Positions 24,901 through 34,499 of a stretch of 64,000 nucleotides of DNA are shown one piece after another. The stretch's first letter is position 1; every line of letters starts with the position of its first letter. Under the pieces are notes generated by a model, which was not told the origin of the DNA, did not search any database, and saw only the letters and a program-made list of their open reading frames with translations. Made by a program: the position numbers and the translations under genes. The DNA is from Miscanthus floridulus. Lineage: Eukaryota; Streptophyta; Magnoliopsida; Poales; Poaceae. The DNA is taken from assembly GCF_019320115.1 (NCBI RefSeq), contig NC_089584.1, forward strand, positions 109,075,799 through 109,139,798, written 5' to 3'.

Positions 24901-27900
24901 ACTCATGTTGCAAATTCTTTACAGGGGTTAAGTGGAACGAGAACCTTGCAAAGAGGAGAAAGAACGATTAAAGTTGCAAGTAGAGTGCAAGCCAATGTTG
25001 AAGCCATTGGAGATTTTTCTTTAGAATTGAATAATGGTTTTGTACTTAGACTTAAAGAAGTACTTTATGTTCCCTCTTTGCGTAGAAATTTGATAAGTGT
25101 TTCGAAACTTGATGATGATGGAATTGATTGCCATTTTGGTGATGGCAAGTGTAAGATACTGGTTAATAATAAATGTGTTGGTCTTGCCTTCTGACAAGAC
25201 AAGCTTTATTTATTATCTCTTGCTGAGAATGCGAACAATGTATGTGATGAGAATGTGAATGATTCCCCATATGCGGATATAACTAAGAAGCGGAAGAGAA
25301 TTGATAATGTCTCTTTGAAATTATGGCATTGTCGCTTAGGCCATATTTCGAGGGGGAGAATGGAACGATTGGTTAAGGAATCAATTCTCTCGCACTTAGA
25401 ATTTTCAGATTTAGAACAATGTATTGATTGCATAAAAGGAAAGTATGTCAAGAAAATTAAGAAAGATGACAAACGAAGCACATGAATTTTAGAAATAATC
25501 TACACAGACATATGTGGTCCTTTTTTTGTGAAAAGTGTGGATGGTTATGACTCGCTTATAACATTCACAGACGACTATTCTCGTTATGGTAATATTTATC
25601 CAATTAAAGAAAGATCGGAAGCATTGGATAAATTCAAAATATTTAAAGCTGAAGTTGAAAATCAGCACAATAAGAAAATCAAGATAGTACGATCAGACTG
25701 AGGTGGAGAGTACTATGGGCGACATACCCCATATGGCCAAATTCCTAGACCATTCGCAAGGTTCCTATAGGAAAATGGCATAGTTGCTCAGTACTCCACA
25801 CCGGGGGAGCCTCAGCAGAATAGAGTGGCTGAAAGACATAACCATACCTTGATGGATATGGTAAGAAGCATGATGAGTTACTCCACATTACCGATTAGTT
25901 TATGGATGGAGGCACTGAAAACCACCATTTACATACTTAATCGAGTACCAAGTAAATCGGTGCCTAAAACACCATATGAATTATGGATAGGAAGGGAACC
26001 CTCACTTAACCATTTGCGTGTGTGGGGCTATCCAACTGAGGCAAAAGTGTTTAACCCAAACATAGGAAAGTTAGACTCCAAGACAGTCAGCTGCTATTTT
26101 ATTGGCTATCCAGAAAGATCGAAAGGATATCGCTTCTATTGTCCTGACAGACATACGAAGATTCTAGAAACAAGACACGCTGTGTTCTTGGAGGATAACA
26201 TGATCAGGGGGAGCATGGTAGCACGAGAAATCAGCCTACAAGAGAAGCGGGTACATGTACCCACTCCGATGGTTGAAGAACCATTCTTCACGCTACCTGC
26301 TGCTGTTGCACCGACAGTGCAGGACACTGTAGTGCCAACACCTGTTGCAAGTTCTCCCGTGGCGACAATGAATGAACATGAGGAACCTGTCCTTGAGGAA
26401 CCTATCCTTGAGGAACCTATAGAACCAAATGTTGCACATGAGGAAGAACAACAACAGCCCAATATGGAACAAGTGCCGGAGGCACCTAGAAGGTCTCAAA
26501 GAATAAGAAGATCAGCTATTACTAACGACTATGAAGTTTATGAAACAGAAGAATGTCAGATGGGGGATGATCCCACCTTATTTGAAGAAGCCATGAGAAG
26601 CGACCACTCATCAAAGTGGCTTAAGGCCATGGAAGATGAATTAAAATCAATGAGTACCAATAAAGTTTGGGACTTAAAAAATATTCCTAAAGGAGCTAAA
26701 ACAGTAGGCTGTAAATGGGTCTACAAAACGAAATATGACTCCCAAGGGAATATAGAAAGATTTAAAGCGCGACTTGTGGCGAAAGGCTTCACGCAAAGAG
26801 AAGGGATTGATTACAATGAGCCGTTTTCTCCAGTCTCATATAAAGATTCCTTCAGAATTATAATGGCACTTGTAGCCCACTATGATTTGGAGTTACATCA
26901 AATGAATGTAAAGACGGCTTTCCTAAACGGAGATTTGGAAGAAAATGTTTATATGGCACAACCGAAAGGTTTTGTCGTAAAAGGAAAGGAAAATATGGGA
27001 TGCCGCCTGAAGAAATCAATCTACGGATTGAAGCAAGCTTCAAGACAGTGGTATTTGAAGTTTGATAGAACGATAAAAGGTTTTGGGTTTGAAGAAAATG
27101 TTGAGGACAATTGCGTTTATGCAAAGTTCAGGAATGGAAAGTACATATTCCTAATTTTGTATGTGGATGATATCTTACTTGCTAGTAGTGATATCAATCT
27201 ACTAATGGAAACGAAGAAATTCTTGTCCTCAAACTTTGATATGAAAGATCTCGGTGAGGCCTCGTTCGTTTTGGGAATAGAGATTCACCGAGACAGGAGA
27301 AAAGGGGTTCTAGGATTATCGCAAAAGGCATACATAGAAAAGGTACTGAAGAAATTTAGTATGCATGCGTGCAGTCCTTCACCTGCTCGTATAGTCAAGG
27401 GCGATAGATTTGGGGAACATCAGTGTCCCAAGAACCAATGTGAAATTGACCGAATGAAAGCGGTACCGTATGCTTCAGCTGTTGGAAGTTTACAATATGC
27501 TCAAGTGTGTACACGCCCTGACTTAGCTTTTGTTACCGGGTTACTTGGCAGATATCAAAAGAATCCAGGAATTGAACATTGGAAATTAGTGAAGAAAGTC
27601 CTACGTTATTTGCAAGGTACGAAAGGCCTCATGCTTACGTATAGAAGATCTGACTCCCTGCAGATAGAGGGGTATTCAGATTCTGATTATGCGGGAGATG
27701 AAAGAAAATCCACGTTAGGATATGTATTTACTCTCGCAGGAGGGGCTATATCGTGGAAAAGCTCCAAACAAACCGTAACTACATCCTCGACAATGTATGC
27801 CGAGTTTGTAGCATGCTATGAGGCAACAGGGCAGGTGAATTGGCTTAAGAAATTCATATCCGGATTGAAAGTAATTGATGATATAAATGAACCACTAAGA

Positions 27901-29722
27901 TTGTATTATGATAACAATCCAGCGGTACAGTACGCTCACAACAATAGGTCAAGTGGTGCTGTCAAACACATTGACATAAAGTACTATGTTGTGAAAGATA
28001 AAGTTCGGGATCATATAATAAATCTTGAGCATATAAGTACAGAGAAAATGCTCGCGGGTCCGCTCACAAAGGGCTTACCACCCAACGTGTTCAGAGAACA
28101 TGTAGCCGGCATGGGTTTAAGGGAAAGCCTATGATTCCCGAACATACGAAGAGCCCAAAGAAAGTTTATATTTTAAAACGGAGAAGTGTATTGTGGCTGT
28201 TAGTCTAACGGCACTAATTGCTGTGACAATGTGATAGTTCTATGCACTAATCTGTGATGAAAAGGATGGAAGCAAGAAAAATATGAATTGAAAGTTTTGA
28301 GTATGAAATTAAGGAACGAAGAATAGATGAGAGATCAAGGGGGAGAATGTTAGGTTTGATCTCCCACCAGTTAGGCCCAACGGCATTTTGGGCCTTGTTC
28401 TCGCGCCCTGATCGGGGGCGTCCAACCCTACATGGTTGGTGGGCCCCCGTCGCGCAGCGCTATAAAGGAAAGGTGGGGGCCGGGGCTCGCAGTACGAGGT
28501 TCACCGCGCCGCCAGTCACCCCACCGACATCCTAACCCTAGACCCGATCTTGAGAAGGGGCGCTGCCAGCGACGGGAAGCACCACCGACGCTGGCAACGC
28601 CACCCCGACGCACACGCCGCCGCCGAGGACGCCACAGCGCCGACTCCCTCTCCACCGAACGTCGCTGCCGGCGCGCAGATGACGTCCGTCAACGAAACTC
28701 TGGCCGGAGCTTCGACCACTACGGCTTTCGATGGTTTGCTACCTATCACCCCCTTTCTCTCTGTCTCTCTGTGAATTCCGAACACCTATTCCTATGCTAA
28801 ATATCCCGATCTGATGAACATGACTAAAAAAACTAACACGTGATCCTAGGCTCCTGACGCACACGGACCATGCCATGGCCACAGGGGCAACGGATGAGCT
28901 TCGGCGGGCAGCTGCAGAACTACCAGTTGGCGGTGCAGCAGCTGGTGAGCATCCTGGGCGACGAGGACTCCACGGCCAACCACCTGAGCCAGTGCATCTT
29001 CACGGTGGGCATGGGCAGCAACGACTACCTCAACAACTACTTCATGCCGGCGGTCTACTCCACCAGCCAGCAGTACACGCCGGCGCAGTACACGCCGACG
29101 TGCTCATGGGCCAGTACGCGCAGCAGCTCCGGACGCTATACAGCTACGGGGCCAGGAAGGTGGCGCTGATGGGCGTGGGGCAGGTCGGGTGCAGCCCCAA
29201 CAAGCTGGCGCAGCACAGCGCCGACGGCGCCACCTGCGTGCCGGAGATCAACGGCGCCATCGACATCTTCAACCGCAAGCTCGTCGCGCTCGTCGACCAG
29301 TTCAACGCGCTGCCGGGGGGCGCACTTCACCTACATCAACGTGTACGGGATCTTCGAGGACATCCTGAGAGCCCCAGGGTCGCACGGTACGTATATGCAC
29401 GTGTTTGAGTGGACACCAAACCAAAGGACAGCTACTCAGTGAGACTGCGAGTATCCCGTCCTGATCGATCGAGCTCTGCTGGGTTTGTGTTTGTGCAGGT
29501 CTGACGGTGACGAACCGAGGGTGCTGCGGCGTCGGGCGGAACAACGGGCAGGTGACGTGCCTGCCGTTCCAGACGCCGTGCGCCAACAGGAACGAGTACC
29601 TCTTCTGGGACGCCTTCCACCCCACGGAGGCGGCCAACGTCCTCGTCGGTCGGAGGGCGTACAGCGCGGCGCAGCCGTCCGACGTCCACCCCGTGGATCT
29701 GCGCACGCTCGCTCAGCTCTAG
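21345..29722 (+). CDS. GDSL esterase/lipase gene, split by a copia element and frame-broken in exon 3
   Basis: This is a secreted SGNH hydrolase of the plant GDSL lipase family; such enzymes hydrolyse esters of lipids, cutin or acylated sugars in the wall or apoplast. Exons: 21345-21606, 21834-21961, 28885-29386, 29499-29722, all bordered by GT-AG, with phases that join. The first 31 residues form a hydrophobic signal peptide. Block I is FGDSLVDNG (Ser44), block III is GSNDYLN, and block V is DAFHPTE with the catalytic Asp and His. Joined length is 372 codons with stop, normal for the family. Intron 2 holds a whole copia element in the same orientation. Exon 3 has +2 and +1 indels that cancel (see that entry). 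It is either a recent pseudogene or an intact gene with base-call errors. Confidence 0.9.
22014..22487 (+). repeat. 5' LTR of the copia element
   Basis: 474 bp, tgttagg...ctaaca. A TATA-like ctataaagg lies near 22130, followed by a GC-rich leader. It lacks the 20-bp stretch ctggcaacgccaccccgacg found in the 3' LTR. Confidence 0.93.
22489..22500 (+). promoter_or_regulatory. Primer binding site (initiator tRNA-Met type)
   Basis: tggtaccagagc lies one base after the 5' LTR. It matches the usual plant copia site TGGTATCAGAGC except for one base. Confidence 0.85.
22501..23897 (+). other. Copia leader region, non-coding
   Basis: Between the primer site and gag lies 1.4 kb with a GC-rich block (22780-23420), a (GA)n tract and an AT-rich tail ending in a possible acceptor (gtgatttcag, about 23930). 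Overlapping ORFs on both strands in the GC block are compositional and have no domain. Short ccctaaccctaa runs near 22690 and 22755 are only two to three units long. Confidence 0.65.
23131..23180. repeat. (GA)n microsatellite
   Basis: Purine-only GA dinucleotides with a short gcggcgaagaag interruption, inside the copia leader. Confidence 0.9.
23898..24581 (+). CDS. Copia gag (capsid region)
   Basis: An open frame of 227 codons matching the UBN2-type gag of plant copia elements: [17 protein letters not shown] near the start, then [18 protein letters not shown] and [16 protein letters not shown]. Gag forms the particle that packages the element's RNA. The true start is uncertain, because the first residues (to about 23936) look like intron or leader. 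A TAA at 24579 cuts the frame before the zinc knuckle, which lies downstream in another reading phase. Confidence 0.85.
   Translation: MFLTYFGVISGGKCIVNIANIPTLNGTNHHIWREKYELELALGEVDFAITSPCPTEPKDPVRDDNESDTDFAARKRDHAEIRIKYDLEHRQWTLSNRKCLLVAKAIIEEQIRGTIPECATAKKYLEKIKSQFTGSTKATASSLIKKLANEKFTGGSIREHILKMNTMASKLKEINLKEEDFLIHLIFASLPKEYDTFIVNYNIQPKRWGIERLISMCAQEDERIKSS
24582..25824 (+). pseudogene. Copia zinc knuckle, protease and integrase core, broken
   Basis: The zinc knuckle is [14 protein letters not shown] (about 24749-24790, CX2CX4HX4C). The protease active site is [10 protein letters not shown] (about 24878). The piece at 24946-25194 is open. The integrase zinc-binding part (HCRLGH...CIDCIKGK) spans 25255-25485. 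The core has YTDICGPF and VRSD, directly followed by a TGA at about 25699 where Arg is usual, and a TAG near 25769. The catalytic Glu is kept in VAERHN. At least three stops interrupt this part. Confidence 0.85.
25825..28134 (+). CDS. Copia integrase C-terminus, reverse transcriptase and RNase H (769 codons open)
   Basis: A long open frame starts within the integrase ([12 protein letters not shown]). After an acidic Pro/Glu-rich linker comes the RT (about residues 285-540: [36 protein letters not shown]) and then RNase H ([27 protein letters not shown]). RT motif A usually reads MDVKTAF; here it is MNVKTAF with AAT at 26905-26907 (residue 361), so one of the three catalytic Asp is lost. YVDD is intact. 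Length and order are normal for copia pol. The preserved frame suggests that the element is fairly young. Confidence 0.93.
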   Translation: MAERHNHTLMDMVRSMMSYSTLPISLWMEALKTTIYILNRVPSKSVPKTPYELWIGREPSLNHLRVWGYPTEAKVFNPNIGKLDSKTVSCYFIGYPERSKGYRFYCPDRHTKILETRHAVFLEDNMIRGSMVAREISLQEKRVHVPTPMVEEPFFTLPAAVAPTVQDTVVPTPVASSPVATMNEHEEPVLEEPILEEPIEPNVAHEEEQQQPNMEQVPEAPRRSQRIRRSAITNDYEVYETEECQMGDDPTLFEEAMRSDHSSKWLKAMEDELKSMSTNKVWDLKNIPKGAKTVGCKWVYKTKYDSQGNIERFKARLVAKGFTQREGIDYNEPFSPVSYKDSFRIIMALVAHYDLELHQMNVKTAFLNGDLEENVYMAQPKGFVVKGKENMGCRLKKSIYGLKQASRQWYLKFDRTIKGFGFEENVEDNCVYAKFRNGKYIFLILYVDDILLASSDINLLMETKKFLSSNFDMKDLGEASFVLGIEIHRDRRKGVLGLSQKAYIEKVLKKFSMHACSPSPARIVKGDRFGEHQCPKNQCEIDRMKAVPYASAVGSLQYAQVCTRPDLAFVTGLLGRYQKNPGIEHWKLVKKVLRYLQGTKGLMLTYRRSDSLQIEGYSDSDYAGDERKSTLGYVFTLAGGAISWKSSKQTVTTSSTMYAEFVACYEATGQVNWLKKFISGLKVIDDINEPLRLYYDNNPAVQYAHNNRSSGAVKHIDIKYYVVKDKVRDHIINLEHISTEKMLAGPLTKGLPPNVFREHVAGMGLRESL
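28334..28347 (+). promoter_or_regulatory. Polypurine tract of the copia element
   Basis: A purine run (agatcaagggggagaa) ends immediately at the 3' LTR start, in the expected place for plus-strand priming. Confidence 0.85.
28348..28838 (+). repeat. 3' LTR of the copia element
   Basis: 491 bp, the same ends as the 5' LTR, followed by the target duplication cgtga. It lies only 46 bp upstream of the exon 3 acceptor of the GDSL gene (28884), so its termination signals sit just before that exon. Confidence 0.93.
28885..29722 (+). pseudogene. GDSL lipase exons 3 and 4 with two compensating indels
   Basis: Exon 3 opens after a CACAG acceptor and continues from exon 2 in phase 0. Near 29089-29093 two extra bases shift the frame within TPAQYTPT. 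Near 29315-29320 a run of six G, one more than the family pattern needs, restores it. The 226 bp between reads the expected [10 protein letters not shown]...DQFNALPG in another frame. Without correction translation stops at 29167-29169, before the catalytic Asp/His. Exon 3 ends at 29386 (donor GTACGT), intron 3 is 112 bp, and exon 4 (29499-29722) supplies FWDAFHP. Confidence 0.85.
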
Positions 29723-29889
29723 TTCGTTGTATGGATGTCCATGTCGGTCACGTGAAGACCAGCAAAGCTTAAAAGCGTCTTCCTCTTTATTCTTTGTTTC
29801 ACCTTCTGGCCTCCTCGTGATTGTATTGTGCACCACTCGCAAAAGGGTTGTATGGTCTCTATCCATCTGAATATATATATATATTTTCT

Positions 29890-30151
29890 GTAGCTAGCCA
29901 TAGAATAACTTATTCTATGGTCACTTTGAGTTACGATAGTTACTATGCTAATTTACGAGACTGCAATAACTCCTTACTAAGTGATTTACTATAACATTAT
30001 GGTAAATATCACCATGAGTTGTAGTAGCACAAATATCGTAAATGCATATTCATGTTATCGTAAATCACTTAGTAAAGAGTTATCGTAAATCGGTACAAAC
30101 ATTATCGTAAATCATGGTGGCTATAGATTAAGTTATTCTATGGCCAGCTGC
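29890..30151. mobile_element. Foldback MITE in the 3' flank of the GDSL gene
   Basis: The two ends are inverted copies (gtagctagccatagaataac and its reverse with two mismatches), and the inverted similarity continues inward through ttactaagtgattta, so almost the whole 262 bp can fold on itself. It has no coding capacity. It starts 168 bp after the GDSL stop and so may lie in its transcript. I could not define a target duplication, so the superfamily is open. Confidence 0.75.
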
Positions 30152-30166
30152 AAAATAGCATTACCC

Positions 30167-30184
30167 TATATATATATATATATA
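30167..30184. repeat. (TA)n microsatellite at the LINE 5' side
   Basis: A TA run lies directly before the LINE. The long (TA)n tract at its 3' end suggests that one TA tract was the insertion target. Confidence 0.85.
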
Positions 30185-33100
30185 TGGTGGGGTGCCTTTG
30201 GTGTCCCAGCATAGCAGGTCCCAAGCCCTGTTAAAGGAGGAGGGTTGTGTTAGGCGTGGTGTGCCAATGTAAAAACTTAGCCACTTTAATGGAGATGAAA
30301 CCCGAAAGAAAATCGTTGGGGCGTAACTCTCTTAGCGACGCGCCATATCGAAACCCGGGTATGGTGTTAAATGGACAAGGGCCAGGTCGTCACCTCCGTG
30401 ACGCGCCGTGTCGTGATCTGGATATGGTGTCAAGTGAGCAAGGATCGGGTCGTCGCTTCCTTAGTGGCGCGCTACATCGGCGCCTGGATGTAGTGAAAAA
30501 TGAGCAAGGGTCTTCGTATCTCAGTCGACGGGTGCGAAGGGTAAGGAAGCTAGTCTAACCAACTAGGATCCGTTTAGGTAGTTGAAATGTAGGGTCACTT
30601 ACAGGTAAGTTAAGAGAATTAGTTGATACCGCGACTAGGAGGCGTGTAAATATATTATGCGTTCAAGAGACTAAATGGAAGGGTCAGAAGGCGAATGAGG
30701 TGGATAATACATGTTTTAAGCTTTGGTACACAGGGACAGTCGTGAATAGAAATGGAGTAGGAGTTTTGATTGACAAGAGCCTCAAGAATGGTGTGGTGGG
30801 AGTGAGAAGGCAAGGAGATAGGATTATCTTAGTCAAGCTTGTCGTTGGTGATATGGTCTTGAACGTAATTAGTGCGTATGCCCCCAAGTAGGCCTCGATG
30901 AGAGTGCTAAGAGACAGTTCTGGGAAGACTTGGATGGCCTGGTTAGAGCTATACCTAGTAGTGAGAAGCTTTTTATAGGAGGAGATCTTAATGGGCATGT
31001 AGGTACTACAAGCGCAGGTTTTGAGGCAGTTCATGGAGGTTTTGGGTATGATAGTAGGAATCAGGAGGGGGAGGAAGTTCTGGACTTCACGGTAGCTTTT
31101 GACCTGATGATAGCCAACACTTTCTTTAGAAAGAGAGAATCTCATCTAGTAACCTTCAGTAGCGGACAACACAGTAGCCAGATTGACTTTGTCCTCGCAA
31201 GAAGAAAGGACAAACGAGCATGCTTGGATTGCAAGGTGATACCAGGGGAGTGTGTTGTTTCTCAACATAAGCTTTTGGTGGCAGATTTTCGTTTTCAGGT
31301 GCGTGCCCGTAGGGATAAACAAGCTAAGATTGAAAGAACAAAGTGGTGGAAACTGAAAAGGGAGGCGTCAGAGGTATTCAGGGAAAGGGTTATCAAAGAG
31401 GGCTCTTGGAAGGAAGAAGAAGACATAAACAACATGTGGGAGAAGATGGCAATCAACGTTCGGAAGGTGGTCTCAGAGGTGTGTGGAGTAACCAAAGGAA
31501 GTGAAGGCGAGGCTAAAGATACTTGGTGGTGGAACGAGGAAGTCCAAATGGCTATTAAGGAGAAGAAAGAATGCTATAGACGCTTGTACCATAACAGGAG
31601 TGTGGACAACATAGAGAAATACAAGGTGACAAAGAAGACTGCAAAGCGAGCTGTAAGTGTGACAAAGAGTAGAGCGTACGAGGATCTTTACCAGCATTTG
31701 AGTACGAAGGAAAGAGAGATGGACATTTATAGGATGGCTAGGGTTCGTGAGAGAAAGACATAGGACTTCAACCAAGTTAAGTGCATTAAGGATGAAAGGG
31801 AGCATCTCTTGGTGAAGGAGGATGAGATCCGACATCGATGGCAAGAGTATTTTGACAAATTGTTCAATGGTGAGAATATGGACACAACCTTTCAGTTGGA
31901 TGACTCTTTTGATGACACCAATAGGTGCTTTGTACGGAGAATCTAAGAATCTAAAGTCAGAGAGGCGTTGAAAAGGATGAAAGGAGGTAAGGCGATGGAA
32001 CCGGATGGTATCCCAATCGAGGTGTGGAGATGCCTTGAGGACATAGCTATAGTATGGCTAACCAAGCTGTTCAACCATATTTTTCGATCGAACAAGATGC
32101 CTGATGAGTGGAGGAGAAGTATATTGGTACCGATCTACAAGAATAAAGGGGATATTCAAAGTTGTACTAATTACCGGGGAATTAAGTTGATGAGCCATAC
32201 TATGAAGCTATGAGAGAGAATTATCGAGCCTCGCTTGAGAGCAATAACGCGGGTCTCTATGAACCAATTTGGTTTTATGCCCGGAAGGTCAACCATGGAA
32301 GCTATTTTCTTAATAAGACAAGTTATGAAGCGGTATAGGGAGAAGAAGAAGGACCTACACATGGTTTTTATTGACTTGGAGAAGGCTTATGATAAAATAC
32401 CAAGGAATGTTATGTGGTGGGCTTTGGACAAACATAAAGTCCCAACGAAGTACGTCGGGCTCATTAAGGACATGTACAACAATGTCGTGACTAGAGTTCG
32501 AACAAGTGATGGAGACACAGATGACTTTCCAATTAGGATAGGACTACATCAAGGGTCAGCTTTGAGCCCTTATTTGTTTGCTTTAGTGATGGATGAGGTC
32601 ACAAGGGACATACAAGAGGACATCCCTTGGTGTATGCTTTTCACGAACGATGTAGTGCTAGTTGATGAAAGCCGGACAGGAGTGAATCAGAAACTGGAGT
32701 TATGGCGGAAGACTTTGGAGTCCAAAGGTTTTAGACTCAATAGAACTAAAACTGAGTATATGAGATGTGACTTCGGCACTACTACTCGGGAGGAGCAAGA
32801 TGTTAGTTTGGAAGGTCAAGTAGTGCCTAGGAAGGATACCTTTCGATATTTAGGATCAATGCTATAGAGGAACGGAGATATTGATGAAGATGTTAGCCAT
32901 AGAATCAAAGCAGGGTGGATGAAGTGGCGGCAAGCGTCTGGTGTCCTATGTGACAAAAGGGTACCACATAAGCTAAAAGGCAAGTTTTATAGGACAGCGA
33001 TTAGATCTGCTATGTTGTATGGTGCAGAATGTTGGCCTACGAAAAGACGACTTGTTCAACAGCTAAGTGTCGCGGAAATGCGTATGTTGCGTTGGATTTG

Positions 33101-33473
33101 CGGTCATACAAGAAGGGATCGAGTTCAGAACGATGATATACGTGATAGATTAGGGGTAGCGCCAATTGAAGAAAAGCTTGTCCAACACCGGTTGAGATGG
33201 TTTGGACATGTGCAACGGAGACCTCCAGAGGCACCGGTGCATAGTGGAATCCTAAGCCAGGATAGTAACGTGAAAAGAGGCAGAAGAAGACCGAAGTTGA
33301 CTTGGGTAGAGACAATAAAAGAAGACTTGAAAGGATGGAACATACCCAAAGACTTAGCCTTAGATAGAAGTGCTTAGAAGACAGCTATTTACGTGCCTGA
33401 ACTTTGATTGCTTCTAATGGGTTTCAACTCTAGCCTATCCAACTTGTTTGGGACTTAAAGGCTTTGTTGTTGT

Positions 33474-33474
<1 letters not shown>
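30185..33474 (+). mobile_element. RTE-clade LINE (non-LTR retrotransposon), nearly full length, inactive
   Basis: The element has a 5' untranslated part, one ORF for an apurinic-type endonuclease and reverse transcriptase, and a 3' end of short ttg repeats (gctttgttgttgttg) as usual for plant RTE elements. It has no LTRs. It is flanked by TA repeats on both sides. It fills much of the gap between the GDSL and kinase genes. Confidence 0.85.
30580..33408 (+). pseudogene. RTE-type endonuclease/reverse transcriptase ORF, decayed
   Basis: The endonuclease part carries LCVQETKW (catalytic Glu), GGDLNGHVG and SQHKLLVADF. A frameshift falls near 30885 and stops occur at about 31760, 31945, 32211, 32865 and 33375. 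The RT part has PDGIPIEVW, NYRGIKL, FMPGRST, the motif A VFIDLEKAYD and the motif C position, usually FADD, read as FTND (AAC at 32646-32648). The C-terminal segment RMLRWICGHTRRDR...RLRWFGHVQRRP is typical of RTE proteins. Several stops, the frameshift and the altered metal-binding Asp show that it is dead. Confidence 0.87.

Positions 33475-33546
<72 letters not shown>
33475..33546. repeat. (TA)n microsatellite, about 36 units
   Basis: A pure ta run directly after the LINE 3' ttg repeats, ending at cacc. Long enough to be polymorphic and prone to slippage. Confidence 0.95.
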
Positions 33547-33550
<4 letters not shown>

Positions 33551-34499
33551 CGGGTTTCGTCCCGTTTTACTAATGTAGCTGGCGTCACACTCCTCCGATC
33601 ACTGTTCGCAAAATGTCCCCGATCACTGTTCAAAAAAATGTGAAGCAGATTTAAGATAAAGAGCAGGAGTTTCGGTTGAAGAACATCTGCGTTGAACGAC
33701 GGTTTGTTCGACGGTCCGCCCACCATCGCGCGGTCCCGCCTTGTTCCACACGGACGGCCGGATTGGGTACCTGGCCCCCGTCCCGCACGCACCGTGCACC
33801 GGTCTCTCTAGTCTCCACTCTCCACCCGCACATCATGTTCTAATGTTCATACGGTGTGCAAGTTACAGATTACATGATAAGAGTCGTGAAAACTGAAAAA
33901 GTAGACATTGTTACTACGCAAGGATTCATGTCCAGAACTGGACACAATCTGGGCGATTTAGCATAGCTCCAACTTTAAGATCCAACTTGCAGTTTAGTTC
34001 AAACAATATAAAAAAATACAGATCATCTGAATGCTCTTAATTTTATCTCGGTCTCCACATCCTAGATTTCTTGAGTTAGAAATACCTAAGTTCTACCAAA
34101 CGGGGCCGATTATATAATCATCAATCTAACACGAAATAATAGCACTCGGTACTCCCGTCGTCCTACCTGCAACTCTTATCTCATGGATGAATCTAGCAAC
34201 CGATTTGATCTTAACAAAACGTGAACAAGCTAATCGGAGAGGAGTCTCGCAATTAATTACATTGCCCCAACCCAGGGGAGTGCCAAGGCAACAATATGAC
34301 TGCAACAATCTGTACATGAGGTTGGGGCCAGTGAGGCATGCCTGATATACAACAAAACTATGATCAGCTGAGAATCAACCAGTTGCAAAACCGCCTTTTT
34401 TATAATTTAAGAAAACGAAAATATGATATACATTTGAGTATATTTTCTAGCGATCGCCGATATGATCTTGCCATTGAAATCAATAGCTTGGGCTCGTGG
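33547..34499. other. Intergenic 3' flank of the kinase gene
   Basis: No gene is seen. A stretch ending ccaaacggggcc near 34096 looks like one terminal repeat of a common grass hAT-type MITE, without a matching left end. The rest probably includes the kinase 3' untranslated region, which reads leftward from 34499. Confidence 0.5.

Larger units (their letters stand above)
22014..28838 (+). mobile_element. Complete Ty1/copia retrotransposon in intron 2 of the GDSL gene
   Basis: Two direct LTRs (474 and 491 bp) start tgttaggttt and end ctaaca, with a perfect 5-bp target duplication cgtga at 22009-22013 and 28839-28843. A tRNA-Met primer site follows LTR1 and a polypurine tract precedes LTR2. Between them are gag, zinc knuckle, protease, integrase, RT and RNase H in the copia order. 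By eye the LTRs differ by 16 substitutions, a 20-bp insertion in LTR2 and a 3-bp indel. pol has stops and a changed RT residue, so it is not autonomous. The sequence resembles Tork/TAR-type grass elements, but I am unsure of the lineage. Confidence 0.95.
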
